Source: Idiomarina seosinensis (GTDB lineage Bacteria; Pseudomonadota; Gammaproteobacteria; Enterobacterales; Alteromonadaceae). From it: DNA of 64,000 bases. The notes under the pieces are model-generated. The model was not told where the DNA came from. It was given only the letters and a program-made list of their open reading frames with translations, and made no database searches. The stretch lies in the NCBI RefSeq assembly GCF_003987275.1, contig NZ_PIQF01000005.1, positions 1-64,000 on the forward strand, in the 5' to 3' direction. Numbering within the stretch: position 1 is the first letter of the stretch; each line of letters starts with the position of its first letter. Positions 19,381 to 29,727 of this stretch are shown piece after piece. A program made the position numbers and the translations under genes.

Positions 19381-20952
19381 TTATAAATCATCGAGGTGGT
19401 CTAAATAATAGTTGGCCTGTTCCAGTAATTGCTCGCGCTCTTGCTGTGACTTCTTATGCCATACAGAATACATCATACCCATCCGATGATTCGTTTTAAA
19501 TTGTTGTTGGTTGCGGTCAATGAAATGCCAGTACAGACTATTAAAAGGGCATGCTTTGTCGCCGGTTTTTTGGTCGTGCCGGTAATGACAGTTGCTACAA
19601 TAGTGGCTCATTTTTTGGATATAATTAGCGCTTGAGACATAAGGCTTGGTCGCTAACAGGCCACCATCTGCATACTGACTCATACCGCGCGTATTGGGTA
19701 GCTCAACCCACTCTAATGCATCGATATAAATGCCCAGGTACCAATCATCAACCTGGTCTGGGTCAACACCTGCTAATAAAGCGAAATTACCGGTTACCAT
19801 TAACCGTTGAATATGATGCGCATAGGCGTAATCCAGTGATTGTTGCACGGACTGCCTGACGCAGTTCATATTGGTCTTGGCATTCCAGTAGAACGCAGGC
19901 AGCGAGCGTTGATGATGCAGTTGGTTTTGATTTTTATACTCGGGCATAAAACGCCAATAGATTCCGCGTATATACTCTCGCCAACCGATAATTTGTCGCA
20001 CGAACCCTTCAATTTGATTCAACTCTATAGAGTCTGGGTTACGCTGCCAGCTCGCTACCGCCTGGTCAACAACTTCTAAGGGAGCTAGCATTTTGCTATT
20101 AAGAGCAAATGACAAACGAGAGTGAAATAGACTCCAGTAATGCTGATGGTGTTCAGGGCTGGTCATTGCATCTTGATAGGTACCAAAATAGGGAAGTAAA
20201 TATTCACAGAAATAGCTGAGTAGCTGCCGGGCCTGGTGTCTGGATGTGGGCCAGGACAGTTGTCTGGGGTCAGCATTGCCAATAGTATCAACTTTCATCT
20301 CAGTTAACATGATATCGATATCTTCGGCGTCGTTTTTAAAAATAAGAGGTTCACTGACAGCTAGCTTTTTAGGGAGCTTTTTGCGGTTTTTGCTATCAAA
20401 ATTCCATTGCCCTCCTATGGGCGAATCGCCATCCATTAATACGCCTAAGTGGCGGCGCATGTGGCGATAAAAGGTCTCCATCAGTAATTTGCTGTCACTA
20501 TCGAAGAGCTGTTCTAGAGAGTCGCGTTGCGTTAAAAAATGTTCACTATCAAACCACTCAATCGTTAGCTCTTGCTCGCCAGCCCAGCTTCTTAGTTGGT
20601 GGTCAACTCGGTATTCGTCGGGTAATTGGCACTGTAATCGAGCATTAGGATACTGCTTTAGGTAGCGGGATAAATTTTTCGTCAAGGATTGCTGATTGTT
20701 TTTGTCATCAAGTGTCAGGTAGGACACCTGGTGCCCTTTACTTGTGAGAGCTTTGGCAAAATTTCGCATGGCCGCAAAAAAAACCAATACTTTTTGCCGA
20801 TGATGACGAACATAGGATGTTTCCTGACCTATCTCCATCATTACATAAAGAATACTGTTGTCTTTTTCAGCTAACCAACTGTGGCTGGCATTTAACTGAT
20901 CACCCAATATCAAACGAAGGATCTGTGGTGAGGCTGATTTAGGCTCAGTCAT
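19381..20952 (-). CDS. FeS-BCP-type photolyase/cryptochrome (PhrB-like)
   Basis: LRLILGDQLNASHSWL N-terminus; GFVRQIIGWREYIRGIYW; four candidate Fe-S cysteines (NMNCVRQ, YCSNCHY, KACPFNSLYW). Confidence 0.93.
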   Translation of the reverse strand: MTEPKSASPQILRLILGDQLNASHSWLAEKDNSILYVMMEIGQETSYVRHHRQKVLVFFAAMRNFAKALTSKGHQVSYLTLDDKNNQQSLTKNLSRYLKQYPNARLQCQLPDEYRVDHQLRSWAGEQELTIEWFDSEHFLTQRDSLEQLFDSDSKLLMETFYRHMRRHLGVLMDGDSPIGGQWNFDSKNRKKLPKKLAVSEPLIFKNDAEDIDIMLTEMKVDTIGNADPRQLSWPTSRHQARQLLSYFCEYLLPYFGTYQDAMTSPEHHQHYWSLFHSRLSFALNSKMLAPLEVVDQAVASWQRNPDSIELNQIEGFVRQIIGWREYIRGIYWRFMPEYKNQNQLHHQRSLPAFYWNAKTNMNCVRQSVQQSLDYAYAHHIQRLMVTGNFALLAGVDPDQVDDWYLGIYIDALEWVELPNTRGMSQYADGGLLATKPYVSSANYIQKMSHYCSNCHYRHDQKTGDKACPFNSLYWHFIDRNQQQFKTNHRMGMMYSVWHKKSQQEREQLLEQANYYLDHLDDL

Positions 20953-21604
20953 CGCTGTCTGGACCCGCTAGTGGGATTTCGGTTGGCTCTTTATCCGGTT
21001 TGGCGTAACTAAGACGGCATAAGCCTTTGGTCGTGTGATAGCGATCTAATCCGGATACTGCCACGGTGCCGAGTGCCTCAAGGTCAATAAAACCATCATT
21101 TTGTACCGCCGCTTCGTCAGTGCGAACCCATTGTATCTCGCCGATAACAAATTCAGTGCCATTATGGGTAATGCTGGCCACCTCGACTAGTTTCAATCCT
21201 ATCGATAATTTACTTTCGGCCACATAAGGGGCATGAAAACCATCGAAACGCTCGGCGGTTAAACCGGTTTGCTCGAACTCGGATTGTTCCCGATGATAAC
21301 GAGCGGAGGTTTGGTGAGCCGCTTTTACGATGCCTGAATGCACGTGGTTTATGGTATAAACACCGGTTTCTTCGATATTTTCCAATGTATGCCGGTCGAC
21401 TGAATGAGGCCTCATGATAAACCCGATTAGCGGAGGGTTTGCACCCAGGTGAATCACAGAACTAATAATTGCTAAATTGTCATCATTGCGGCGACTACTG
21501 GTACCTACTAAATTGGCACTTTTAAAACCAGAAAGGGAATTGATGAACTTTACCCGATGCTCGTTTTTCATATTAGCGAGTTGTTGCTGGTCAAAATGTT
21601 TCAC
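20945..21604 (-). CDS. Flavin reductase-like FMN-binding protein
   Basis: FMN-binding split-barrel features; GTG start at 21604 with SD AAGGAA; overlaps the photolyase start by 8 nt. Confidence 0.75.
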   Translation of the reverse strand: MKHFDQQQLANMKNEHRVKFINSLSGFKSANLVGTSSRRNDDNLAIISSVIHLGANPPLIGFIMRPHSVDRHTLENIEETGVYTINHVHSGIVKAAHQTSARYHREQSEFEQTGLTAERFDGFHAPYVAESKLSIGLKLVEVASITHNGTEFVIGEIQWVRTDEAAVQNDGFIDLEALGTVAVSGLDRYHTTKGLCRLSYAKPDKEPTEIPLAGPDSDD

Positions 21605-21724
21605 ATTAATTCCTTGCCCATTGACTGATATAATTAGCAGTACGTTGGAGCTCAGCAAGCAGATCTAATACCGAACAGATCGGTTTTGTGGCATTATGCG
21701 CAAATAGCTTGTGCAGGAGATGAT

Positions 21725-22477
21725 ATGGATAACACGGTTGAACAAGTAAACGTATTGTGTATTAAGTGGGGCGATAAGTACGGCTCCGATTATGTTAATA
21801 CGTTGTACTCCATGGTTAGTCGAAATTTAAGCCGGCCTTTTCGGTTTATTTGCTTAACGGACGAGGCCGGGGGTATTCGTGATGAGGTTGAAGTAAAAGA
21901 TATTCCTAAGATCGGCTTTAAAGACTTTGACGAGAAGCACCCATGGGCAAAAGCGCACGGCTGGTTAAAATTAACCTGCTTTGCTAATCCTCTGTATGAC
22001 CTGCAAGGGCCTACATTATTTTTAGATCTGGATATTGTTATTGTTGGCAGTCTGGATAAGTTTTTTGAGCCAGAAGGAGACTTTTTGGTCATCAAAGAGT
22101 GGGATAAGTCTGACGCCACTGGTAATACCTCTGTTTTTCGTTTTGAGGCTGGAGCGCACGAGGATGCGTTGGATTATCTTAAGCAAGATGCCAATAAAGC
22201 GACAGCTGATGTGCGTAACGAACAAGAATATATAACTCAGTTTGTGGACCGTCAAAATAAACTTAAATACTGGCCAGAACAGTGGTGTAGAAGTTTTAAG
22301 CGGCACTGCCTGCGACCATTTCCATTTAGTTTTTTCCAGCAACCGCGTATCCCTGAAGGCGCAAAAGTCATTATTTTCCATGGCAAACCGCACCCGGATG
22401 ATGCATTGCGTGGCCGCAGCGGCAAGTGGTACCGAAAGGTTCTGCCAACCGGCTGGATCGCCGAGTACTGGCGCTAA
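21725..22477 (+). CDS. Putative glycosyltransferase
   Basis: DxD-like LFLDLDIVIVGSLD; start MDNTVEQ with SD caggag; directly upstream of waaA. Confidence 0.65.
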   Translation: MDNTVEQVNVLCIKWGDKYGSDYVNTLYSMVSRNLSRPFRFICLTDEAGGIRDEVEVKDIPKIGFKDFDEKHPWAKAHGWLKLTCFANPLYDLQGPTLFLDLDIVIVGSLDKFFEPEGDFLVIKEWDKSDATGNTSVFRFEAGAHEDALDYLKQDANKATADVRNEQEYITQFVDRQNKLKYWPEQWCRSFKRHCLRPFPFSFFQQPRIPEGAKVIIFHGKPHPDDALRGRSGKWYRKVLPTGWIAEYWR

Positions 22478-22479
22478 TC

Positions 22480-24480
22480 ATGTGGTTTAGGCTTTATGCG
22501 GTGTTAATGACCTTATTGACACCGCTAATGCTGGCATATTTTATCTGGCGCGGTCGCAAAGACCCCGGCTATCGCCAACATCTCAAGCAGCGACTTGGCC
22601 TTTTGCCCTATCAGGCTAGGTGGCAGGGCGGTTTGCTAATACACACTGTATCGGTCGGTGAGACACTGGCAGCGCGCTCGCTGATTGAGTCGCTTGTTGT
22701 CCGCTTGCCGAATTTACCGGTGACTATATCGTGCATGACGCCAACGGCTCGGCGGCTGATAGAGCAGCACTTCGGTGATCAGGTTCGTTGCGTCTACATA
22801 CCTTTGGATACCCCCGGTTGCTGTAGGCGTTTTTTAAAACGTTGCCGTCCTCAAGCGGTGTGGTTAATGGAAACGGAACTATGGCCTGTATTGTTGGATA
22901 ATTTGGCAAAAAGGGCGGTTCCGGTGGCTTTGTTAAACGCTAGGTTGTCAGCCAAATCAGCAGCGGGCTACCGACGTTTTTCTGGTTTAACCGCTCAGTG
23001 TTGGCGACAACTGGCAGTGGTATGCGCGCAAAGCCGGGCCTCGGCGTTAAGAATGAGAGCGTTGGGTGTTGCGCCAGAACGATTATTTGTTGATGGGAAT
23101 CTGAAATTTGATATCAGCATCTCAGATGCCCATATAAATCAGGCCGCGGAGTTGCAATCACAATTAAGCCGCCGAGCAGTCTGGTTGTGTGCAAGCACTC
23201 ACCCGGGTGAGCACGAATCAATAATCGAAGCTTTCACCAGAGTGCAAGCAGATGTGCCAAATCTATTGTTAATTATCGCACCTCGCCACCCGGAACAATT
23301 TGCAGCGGTAGCGGAGCTTTTAGTCAGATCTGGGTTGAGTTTTTGTCGTAGAAACACCATTGATCAAGTGACGAGTAAAACCGAAGTGATATTAGCTGAC
23401 AGCATTGGAGAAATGTCGGTTTGGGCCACCTTAGCTTCGGTTAGCTTTGTTGGTGGCAGTTTGATAGAACGTGGTGGCCACAACCCATTAGAATTAATTG
23501 CCGGAGGCGCAGCCGTAGTGACTGGGCCCTCGGTATTTAACTTTGCCGAGGTCTATCGGCAACTGAGTAAGGTTAACGGTGTACGTTGGGCCGACGGCTG
23601 CGGTATGCTGGCGGATCAGGTCGCAATACTGCTAACGGATGAGCGTCGGCGTAACGCACAAAATACATCGGCACAACAGGTGCTGACACAACATAAAGGT
23701 GCTACTGGACGCATGCTGGAGCACGCACAGGTAGCTACTCTAACAGGAAGTAGTATGGTAAAAACGAAGGCGAACGGGAAAGAGTTTATAAAGTTCGATG
23801 AAGCTATCTTGCCGGAGTGTGAGACCAAACATTTCTCTGCCAAGTACTGGCAGCAAAAAAAGGCGATAGCAGGAAATTCGACGGGTCGCTCAACCGTTTG
23901 GTTTATTCAACAAGATGACCATGGCATGTTGCTACGTCATTATTACCGTGGTGGATTGGTTGGTAAAGTTAACAAAGATCGGTTTTTGCGGGAGCCGGCT
24001 GAGCGCAGCCGCGCTGTTCATGAGTTTGATTTATTAGCAAAGCTACAGGAACTCGGACTACCAGTGCCAAAGCCGATCGCAGCACGAATGCTAAAAACAG
24101 GTTTATTTAGCTATCAAGCCGATATTTTAGTGGAAGTGATACCGGGAGCGGTTGATGTATTCCGGTTGCTAAGAGAACGCTCATTAACTGCTGATAATTG
24201 GCAGCAACTGGGAGCTGTGGTTAAAAAGCTGCACGACTACAATGTTTTTCACTCCGATTTGAACTGTCACAACTTGATGCTGGATGACACGGACAAAGCG
24301 TGGATTGTCGACTTTGATAAATGTGGCTTTAAAGAGCCCGGCGAGTGGAAAAAAGAAAATATCGCCCGCTTAAAACGGTCGTTGCTGAAAGAAAAGAATA
24401 AGTATGACAGGTTCTATTGGAAAGAAAGCAGGGATTGGCCTGAATTCTTGACCGGATATGAAAAAACCTGCTCAAAATGA
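22480..24480 (+). CDS. waaA: Fused Kdo transferase (WaaA) - Kdo kinase (KdkA)
   Basis: N-terminal WaaA motifs (HTVSVGETLAARSLIESL, GHNPLELIAGGAAVVTGP); C-terminal KdkA motifs (LRHYYRGGLVGKVNKDRFL, HSDLNCHNLMLDD, WIVDFDKC); continuous ORF. Confidence 0.9.
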   Translation: MWFRLYAVLMTLLTPLMLAYFIWRGRKDPGYRQHLKQRLGLLPYQARWQGGLLIHTVSVGETLAARSLIESLVVRLPNLPVTISCMTPTARRLIEQHFGDQVRCVYIPLDTPGCCRRFLKRCRPQAVWLMETELWPVLLDNLAKRAVPVALLNARLSAKSAAGYRRFSGLTAQCWRQLAVVCAQSRASALRMRALGVAPERLFVDGNLKFDISISDAHINQAAELQSQLSRRAVWLCASTHPGEHESIIEAFTRVQADVPNLLLIIAPRHPEQFAAVAELLVRSGLSFCRRNTIDQVTSKTEVILADSIGEMSVWATLASVSFVGGSLIERGGHNPLELIAGGAAVVTGPSVFNFAEVYRQLSKVNGVRWADGCGMLADQVAILLTDERRRNAQNTSAQQVLTQHKGATGRMLEHAQVATLTGSSMVKTKANGKEFIKFDEAILPECETKHFSAKYWQQKKAIAGNSTGRSTVWFIQQDDHGMLLRHYYRGGLVGKVNKDRFLREPAERSRAVHEFDLLAKLQELGLPVPKPIAARMLKTGLFSYQADILVEVIPGAVDVFRLLRERSLTADNWQQLGAVVKKLHDYNVFHSDLNCHNLMLDDTDKAWIVDFDKCGFKEPGEWKKENIARLKRSLLKEKNKYDRFYWKESRDWPEFLTGYEKTCSK

Positions 24481-24492
24481 GCAGGTTTTTTT
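24461..24492. terminator. Bidirectional intrinsic terminator between waaA-kdkA and proA
   Basis: aaaaaacctgctca-aaa-tgagcaggttttttt. Confidence 0.9.
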
Positions 24493-24513
24493 ATTGGTGA
24501 AAAATTCGCGATA

Positions 24514-25767
24514 TTATTCGCGAATTTGACCATCACCGGTAACTACGAACTTCTCGGTGGTCAGGGCTTGCAAGCCCATTGGGCCATAAGCATGTAGTTT
24601 ACTGGTTGAGATGCCTATTTCCGCACCCAGACCAAGCTGGCCGCCATCAGAGAAGCGTGACGATGTGTTCGCCATCGTTACTGCCGAGTCTACCTCACGA
24701 ATGAAGCGTTCCGCAGTTTCCTGGTTTTCACTTACGATTACTTCTGTATGGCCACTACCGAACTGTTGAATATGCTCGACAGCGCCTTCAAAGTTATCGA
24801 CCGTGCGCACCGCAATTTCAAGCGCAAGGTATTCTTCGCCAAACTCGTCATCACCGATTTCGTCAGCACCGTCAAAGTATTTAACGGAACGCTTATCAGA
24901 GTGGATAGTAACGTCTTTTTCAGCTAAAGCTTTGGCTGCTATTGGTAAGAACTTATCGGCTACATCCTGATGCACTAACAAGCCTTCCAGTGCGTTACAG
25001 ACACCGGTACGTTGGGTCTTACCATTTAATAAGATAGCGAGAGCTTTATCCAGGTCAGCGTCTTTATCTACGTATAGGTGGCATACACCTTTATAGTGCT
25101 GTATGACTGGAATCTTACTGGTGTCACTAACATAATGAATCAGACCTTCGCCACCACGCGGAATGACCAAGTCGATATAATCCTTCTGTTGCAGCAGTTC
25201 TGTCATTAGCTCGCGATCAGGAGTAGGCACTACAGTAATAACGTCTTTTGGCAGACCGCTCTGTTCCAGCGCCTCGTGCAGCGCGGCTGCGATTGCCTTA
25301 CTGCTTTCAATCGCCTCGCGGCCACAGCGCAGAATAACGGCATTACCTGATTTAAAACATAATGCGCCTGCATCGGCGGTAACATTAGGACGAGCTTCGT
25401 AGATCATCGCAATAACGCCCAGTGGAATCCGCATTTTTTCAATTTTTATTCCGTTTGGACGCTCTTCTAACAGATAACGGTCGCCGACCGGGTCGGTTAA
25501 CTGAATAATTTCTTCGATGGCGGTAGCCATGCCTTCGACACGCTCGTCATTCAGTTGCAGGCGATCCATCATTGACTCGCTAAGGCCTTTTTCTTTGCCA
25601 GCGGCCATATCTTTTTTATTAACTTCCAGAATGTTGTCTTTGTGACTACGAATAGCGTCCGCCATTTTTTGCAGCACACTGTTCTTATCTTTTTCAGATA
25701 AGGTTGCTACCGCACGGGCTGCTTTTGCAGCGCGTTGTGAAATTTCTTGTGCTAGTTGTTGGCTCAT
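24514..25767 (-). CDS. proA: Glutamate-5-semialdehyde dehydrogenase
   Basis: QRTGVCNALEGLLV catalytic region; ProA throughout; overlaps proB stop. Confidence 0.96.
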   Translation of the reverse strand: MSQQLAQEISQRAAKAARAVATLSEKDKNSVLQKMADAIRSHKDNILEVNKKDMAAGKEKGLSESMMDRLQLNDERVEGMATAIEEIIQLTDPVGDRYLLEERPNGIKIEKMRIPLGVIAMIYEARPNVTADAGALCFKSGNAVILRCGREAIESSKAIAAALHEALEQSGLPKDVITVVPTPDRELMTELLQQKDYIDLVIPRGGEGLIHYVSDTSKIPVIQHYKGVCHLYVDKDADLDKALAILLNGKTQRTGVCNALEGLLVHQDVADKFLPIAAKALAEKDVTIHSDKRSVKYFDGADEIGDDEFGEEYLALEIAVRTVDNFEGAVEHIQQFGSGHTEVIVSENQETAERFIREVDSAVTMANTSSRFSDGGQLGLGAEIGISTSKLHAYGPMGLQALTTEKFVVTGDGQIRE

Positions 25768-26879
25768 TAATCCTCCAAAATCATTAAATCGTCGCGATGG
25801 ATAACTTCAGTTATCGGGCTATAACCAAACTGCTCAGCAATATCTTCTGTTTGTTGCCCTTTAATGTGAAGCAGCTCGTGAGAGCTATATTGGCAAATGC
25901 CTTTCGCCAGCGCGTCGGCGTTATTTGCGCTACGAACGACCACAGCGTCACCGCGATCAAAGTCACCTTGTACGTCGACAATTCCAGAACTTAACAGCGA
26001 TGCACCGTTTTCCATCAACGCTTTCTCAGCGCCATCGTCAATCAATATCTCGCCCTGAGCTACCAGGGTATGACGCAACCAATGTTTCTTGTTACTGATT
26101 GGGTCCGACTGACGACGGAATAAGGTGCCCGGAATTTCGCCCTGTAACAGTGACTCAAAGGTTTCACCCTTGCGTCCGTTGACGATATAAGTATCGATGC
26201 CGTGCGACGTAGCTTTCTCCGCCGCTTCAACTTTAGTGCGCATACCGCCAGTGCCGACAGCACTGACCGATCCGCCAGCAAGGGAGAAAATACTCTCGTC
26301 GATTTGTTCAACGACAGGTATTTTCTTGGCATCTGGGTTTAGGTTCGGATCGGAGTCATATAGACCATCAATATCCGAACAGATAAATAGGGCATCGGCA
26401 TCAACCAAGGTTGCTACCATTGCCGATAAGTTGTCGTTATCACCAACTTTCATCTCATCCGTTGCGAGCGCGTCGTTTTCGTTTACGACAGGTAAAATGT
26501 TGTGCTCTAACAAACGGTTAAGGGTGTTTTTAATGCTGACATAGCGTGCTCTATCGCGTAAGTCGCTATGCGTCATTAGCAGCTGGGCGCAAGGAAAATC
26601 AAAAAAGCGCGACCAATATCCCATCATTTCATTCTGACCGACAGCTGACATCGCTTTGCGAACTGCTACCGGTACTTTTTTATGTTCAAAGTGGATATGT
26701 TTACGACCCGCAGCAACGCTACCAGAGGAGACGATGACCACTTCCTGTCCCCGTTCATGGCACTCGTTGATAAATCGAGCGATGGGTAGTAAATACTTTG
26801 TACTGACTCCGGTTTCATCTGGCGCGATGAGCGCACTACCTACTTTAAGTACGGCTCTTCGCCAGGATGGCGCTTTCAT
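25767..26879 (-). CDS. proB: Glutamate 5-kinase (with PUA domain)
   Basis: VLKVGSALIAPDE, NENDALATDEMKVGDNDNLSAMVA; C-terminal PUA-like region. Confidence 0.95.
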   Translation of the reverse strand: MKAPSWRRAVLKVGSALIAPDETGVSTKYLLPIARFINECHERGQEVVIVSSGSVAAGRKHIHFEHKKVPVAVRKAMSAVGQNEMMGYWSRFFDFPCAQLLMTHSDLRDRARYVSIKNTLNRLLEHNILPVVNENDALATDEMKVGDNDNLSAMVATLVDADALFICSDIDGLYDSDPNLNPDAKKIPVVEQIDESIFSLAGGSVSAVGTGGMRTKVEAAEKATSHGIDTYIVNGRKGETFESLLQGEIPGTLFRRQSDPISNKKHWLRHTLVAQGEILIDDGAEKALMENGASLLSSGIVDVQGDFDRGDAVVVRSANNADALAKGICQYSSHELLHIKGQQTEDIAEQFGYSPITEVIHRDDLMILED

Positions 26880-27014
26880 AAAAACTCCCTATTGTTGAAT
26901 TCGTTAGTAGTCTAACAGAATTGGCTTTTAAGCTCCAGCGAGGTTCATAAGCCAGAACTATTGTCAATATTTTAGTCAATAATTTAGCTTTTCCTGAGTT
27001 TTTTACGAAATATG

Positions 27015-27287
27015 TTAAGACTCAGGCGGCGTATACCCTTCAATTTCGACATCTTTGTGTTCAAATAGAAACGCCACCATGTTTTGTTCCAAAAATTTAC
27101 GGTCGTCTTCGGACATCATATTTAAGTGTTTTTCGTTAATTAGCATGGTTTGTTTCTTTTGCCATTCAGCCCATGCTTGTTTGGAGATGTGTTGAAAAAT
27201 ACGCTCTCCCAACTCACCGGGGTAGAGCTGAAAATCCAAACCCTCAGCTTCTTTTTGCAAGTATTCACAAAATACGGTTCGGCTCAT
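27015..27287 (-). CDS. yggX: Probable Fe(2+)-trafficking protein
   Basis: [31 protein letters not shown]; follows mutY. Confidence 0.95.
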   Translation of the reverse strand: MSRTVFCEYLQKEAEGLDFQLYPGELGERIFQHISKQAWAEWQKKQTMLINEKHLNMMSEDDRKFLEQNMVAFLFEHKDVEIEGYTPPES

Positions 27288-28330
27288 ATCAATTCCCTAA
27301 GTTGCTTTATTAGTTTAACCGTGACAGCCGCTAATCCGACGTCGATATCGTTTTCGATGGAAAACCAGCGACACTGTTCTTCTGCGACAGCTTCATGCTT
27401 TTTACTATTGACCAAGACTGGAAAGCAGTCCAGATGGAAATGTGAAAAAGTATGCCGAAACGCTGGTAGTTCGGTGACCTGTTCCCGGTTAATCTGGGTC
27501 GCATCAACCAGCTGCTCGAGTGTTTCAAACTGAGGGAAGCTCCAAAGGCCCCCCCAAATTCCAGCGCTTGGTCTACGCTCGAGCAAAATCTCATTACCAT
27601 TCATTTGTATCTGTAAGAACGCAAATTTTACTGGTTTGGTTTTTTTTGGTTTTTTACCCGGATATTGTTCCGGGCTATTACTGGCCAACCCTTGACAGGT
27701 TGAAGCTAACGGACAGTTGTTGCAATCAGGAGAGGTACGCGTACACACCATCGCGCCCAGATCCATCATTGCTTGATTATAATCCGCGTGACGTTCACTC
27801 GGAGTTAACTCACTAGAGATTTCCCACAATCGTTTTGAGACAGCTGCTTTTCCAGGCCAGCCATCGACGGCAAAATGCCTAGCCAATACCCGTTTTACAT
27901 TACCATCTAAAATGGGAGCATAGTTCCCGCAACCCAACGATGTTATTGCTCCAGCAGTCGAACGTCCAATACCAGGCAAGCGGATTAACTGTTCGACGGA
28001 GCAGGGGAACACGCCCTGATGCTGTGCCACAACCTCTTGCGCGGCTCGATGAAGATTTCTGGCGCGGGCATAATAGCCCAACCCGGTCCACAAACTTAAA
28101 ACTTCATCCTGAGCTGAGTTGGCCAATGACTGAACGTTTGGGAAGCGAGCGATAAAACGTTCAAAATAAGGAATTACGGTGGTCACTTGAGTTTGTTGTA
28201 ACATAATTTCAGAAACCCAAACCTTATAGGGGGTTTTATCCTTTTGCCACGGCAGGTGTTTGCGACCGTAGCGATCAAACCAACCGAGAACCCGCTGGTT
28301 AAATTGCTCTCGTGGTAAGTTACTGCTCAT
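27284..28330 (-). CDS. mutY: A/G-specific adenine glycosylase
   Basis: [24 protein letters not shown]; Fe-S cysteines [17 protein letters not shown]. Confidence 0.96.
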   Translation of the reverse strand: MSSNLPREQFNQRVLGWFDRYGRKHLPWQKDKTPYKVWVSEIMLQQTQVTTVIPYFERFIARFPNVQSLANSAQDEVLSLWTGLGYYARARNLHRAAQEVVAQHQGVFPCSVEQLIRLPGIGRSTAGAITSLGCGNYAPILDGNVKRVLARHFAVDGWPGKAAVSKRLWEISSELTPSERHADYNQAMMDLGAMVCTRTSPDCNNCPLASTCQGLASNSPEQYPGKKPKKTKPVKFAFLQIQMNGNEILLERRPSAGIWGGLWSFPQFETLEQLVDATQINREQVTELPAFRHTFSHFHLDCFPVLVNSKKHEAVAEEQCRWFSIENDIDVGLAAVTVKLIKQLRELI

Positions 28331-28536
28331 TCAATCAGCGCCCCTTTAGATATCTGTCGCAGAGGGTATTACAACCTACTGGACTATTTCTGTAAATAAA
28401 TGCAAACGTTTCTGACAAATCTGAAAAAAGGATTATACTTACGGTCAAGAACAGTCCTATAGTGATCGTTATAGACAATTTGTCGTAGAACGGGGCATAG
28501 GATCTTATTTTCGTTTGCAAAAACAAGGAGCTTGCA

Positions 28537-29625
28537 ATGAAAAAATTAAATACGGTGTTACTAGCGCTGGTTAGTGTTGGTATGACATCTGTCGCCATGG
28601 CTCAACAAAGCGAAAAAGAACCCGGCGAATTCTACATTGGTGCTCGTCTGGGCGCGTTAAGTCTGGACTCAGATCGGGTTGGCTATAAAGAAGGTACACT
28701 GTACCCCGCAGATAGCGGTTTCAATACTCTGGATACTGGTTTAGAAGTCGGCTTTATGCTGACCGAATACTGGGAAACTCGTATTTATTACGATTATGTT
28801 CAGGCTGGCATTGATGGCGCGCCTGGCGACCTTTATGGTCAGTCGTTCGGTTCTGATTTCCTTTACCACTTTAACGATATGGTTTATGCCGGTATTGGTG
28901 TTAACGGTACCGAAGTCGGTGATTTGTCTGACGCCATGGTACGCGCAACAGTGGGTCATCGCGAATTTATTAATGACGACCTATCCTGGCGCGTAGAAGG
29001 TGGTGTTCAGCGCGGCTGGGAACTCGATCATACTGAATTCTTTGCCAACATTGGTTTGCAGTTATGGTTTGGTGAACCTACGGCTGTCGCACCGAAGCAG
29101 CGCCCTCAAGTGGCTCCTCAGCCCGCACAACCGGCTGAGCCAGAACCTGAACCAGTTGATTCCGATGGTGATGGTGTAGTCGACAGTAAAGACAACTGTG
29201 TGAACACACCGATGAACTACTCAGTTGATGCAAATGGCTGTGTGAAATATAAAGACGAAACAATCCGTGAGGAATTGTTAGTCGAGTTTGACCTGAACTC
29301 GTCGAAAGTTCGCGAGTCTGCCATGGGTGAAATCGAAGAAATGGCGATGTTCATGAAAGATCACCCGCAACTGGAGTTAACAGTCCACGGTCATACCGAT
29401 AGCACCGGTGAAGCAGATTACAACCAATGGTTGTCTGAGCGCCGCGCTCAATCTGTAGCAGACGCATTGGTCAAGCGCTTCGGTATTGCTAAAAACCGTG
29501 TTTCATATAAAGGGCATGGCGAATCGCAACTGAAAGTAAAAGAAAATAGTGCTGCTGATCGTCAAGAGAACCGTCGCATTGAAGCGGAATTAAAAGTCGT
29601 TAACCGAGTACCGGTAAAACGCTAA
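28537..29625 (+). CDS. OmpA-family outer membrane protein
   Basis: Signal peptide, beta-barrel, TSP3-like DSDGDGVVDSKDNC, OmpA-C domain LTVHGHTDSTGEADYNQWLSERRAQSV. Confidence 0.92.
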   Translation: MKKLNTVLLALVSVGMTSVAMAQQSEKEPGEFYIGARLGALSLDSDRVGYKEGTLYPADSGFNTLDTGLEVGFMLTEYWETRIYYDYVQAGIDGAPGDLYGQSFGSDFLYHFNDMVYAGIGVNGTEVGDLSDAMVRATVGHREFINDDLSWRVEGGVQRGWELDHTEFFANIGLQLWFGEPTAVAPKQRPQVAPQPAQPAEPEPEPVDSDGDGVVDSKDNCVNTPMNYSVDANGCVKYKDETIREELLVEFDLNSSKVRESAMGEIEEMAMFMKDHPQLELTVHGHTDSTGEADYNQWLSERRAQSVADALVKRFGIAKNRVSYKGHGESQLKVKENSAADRQENRRIEAELKVVNRVPVKR

Positions 29626-29663
29626 GCGTTGATTACAACCTTTAAAAAGCGCTAAAATTAAAG

Positions 29664-29692
29664 CGGGCCTGTGGAAGCAGGCCCGTTTTTTA
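29664..29692 (+). terminator. Intrinsic terminator after ompA-like gene
   Basis: cgggcctg-tggaag-caggcccg followed by T-run. Confidence 0.9.
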
Positions 29693-29727
29693 TTGTTCCG
29701 ACTATTCAACCTGGTGTTAACTATTTC

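Noticed and set aside
29100-29165. Pro/Glu-rich repeat in the OmpA-like gene
   Set aside because: Typical hinge between the barrel and OmpA-C domains.
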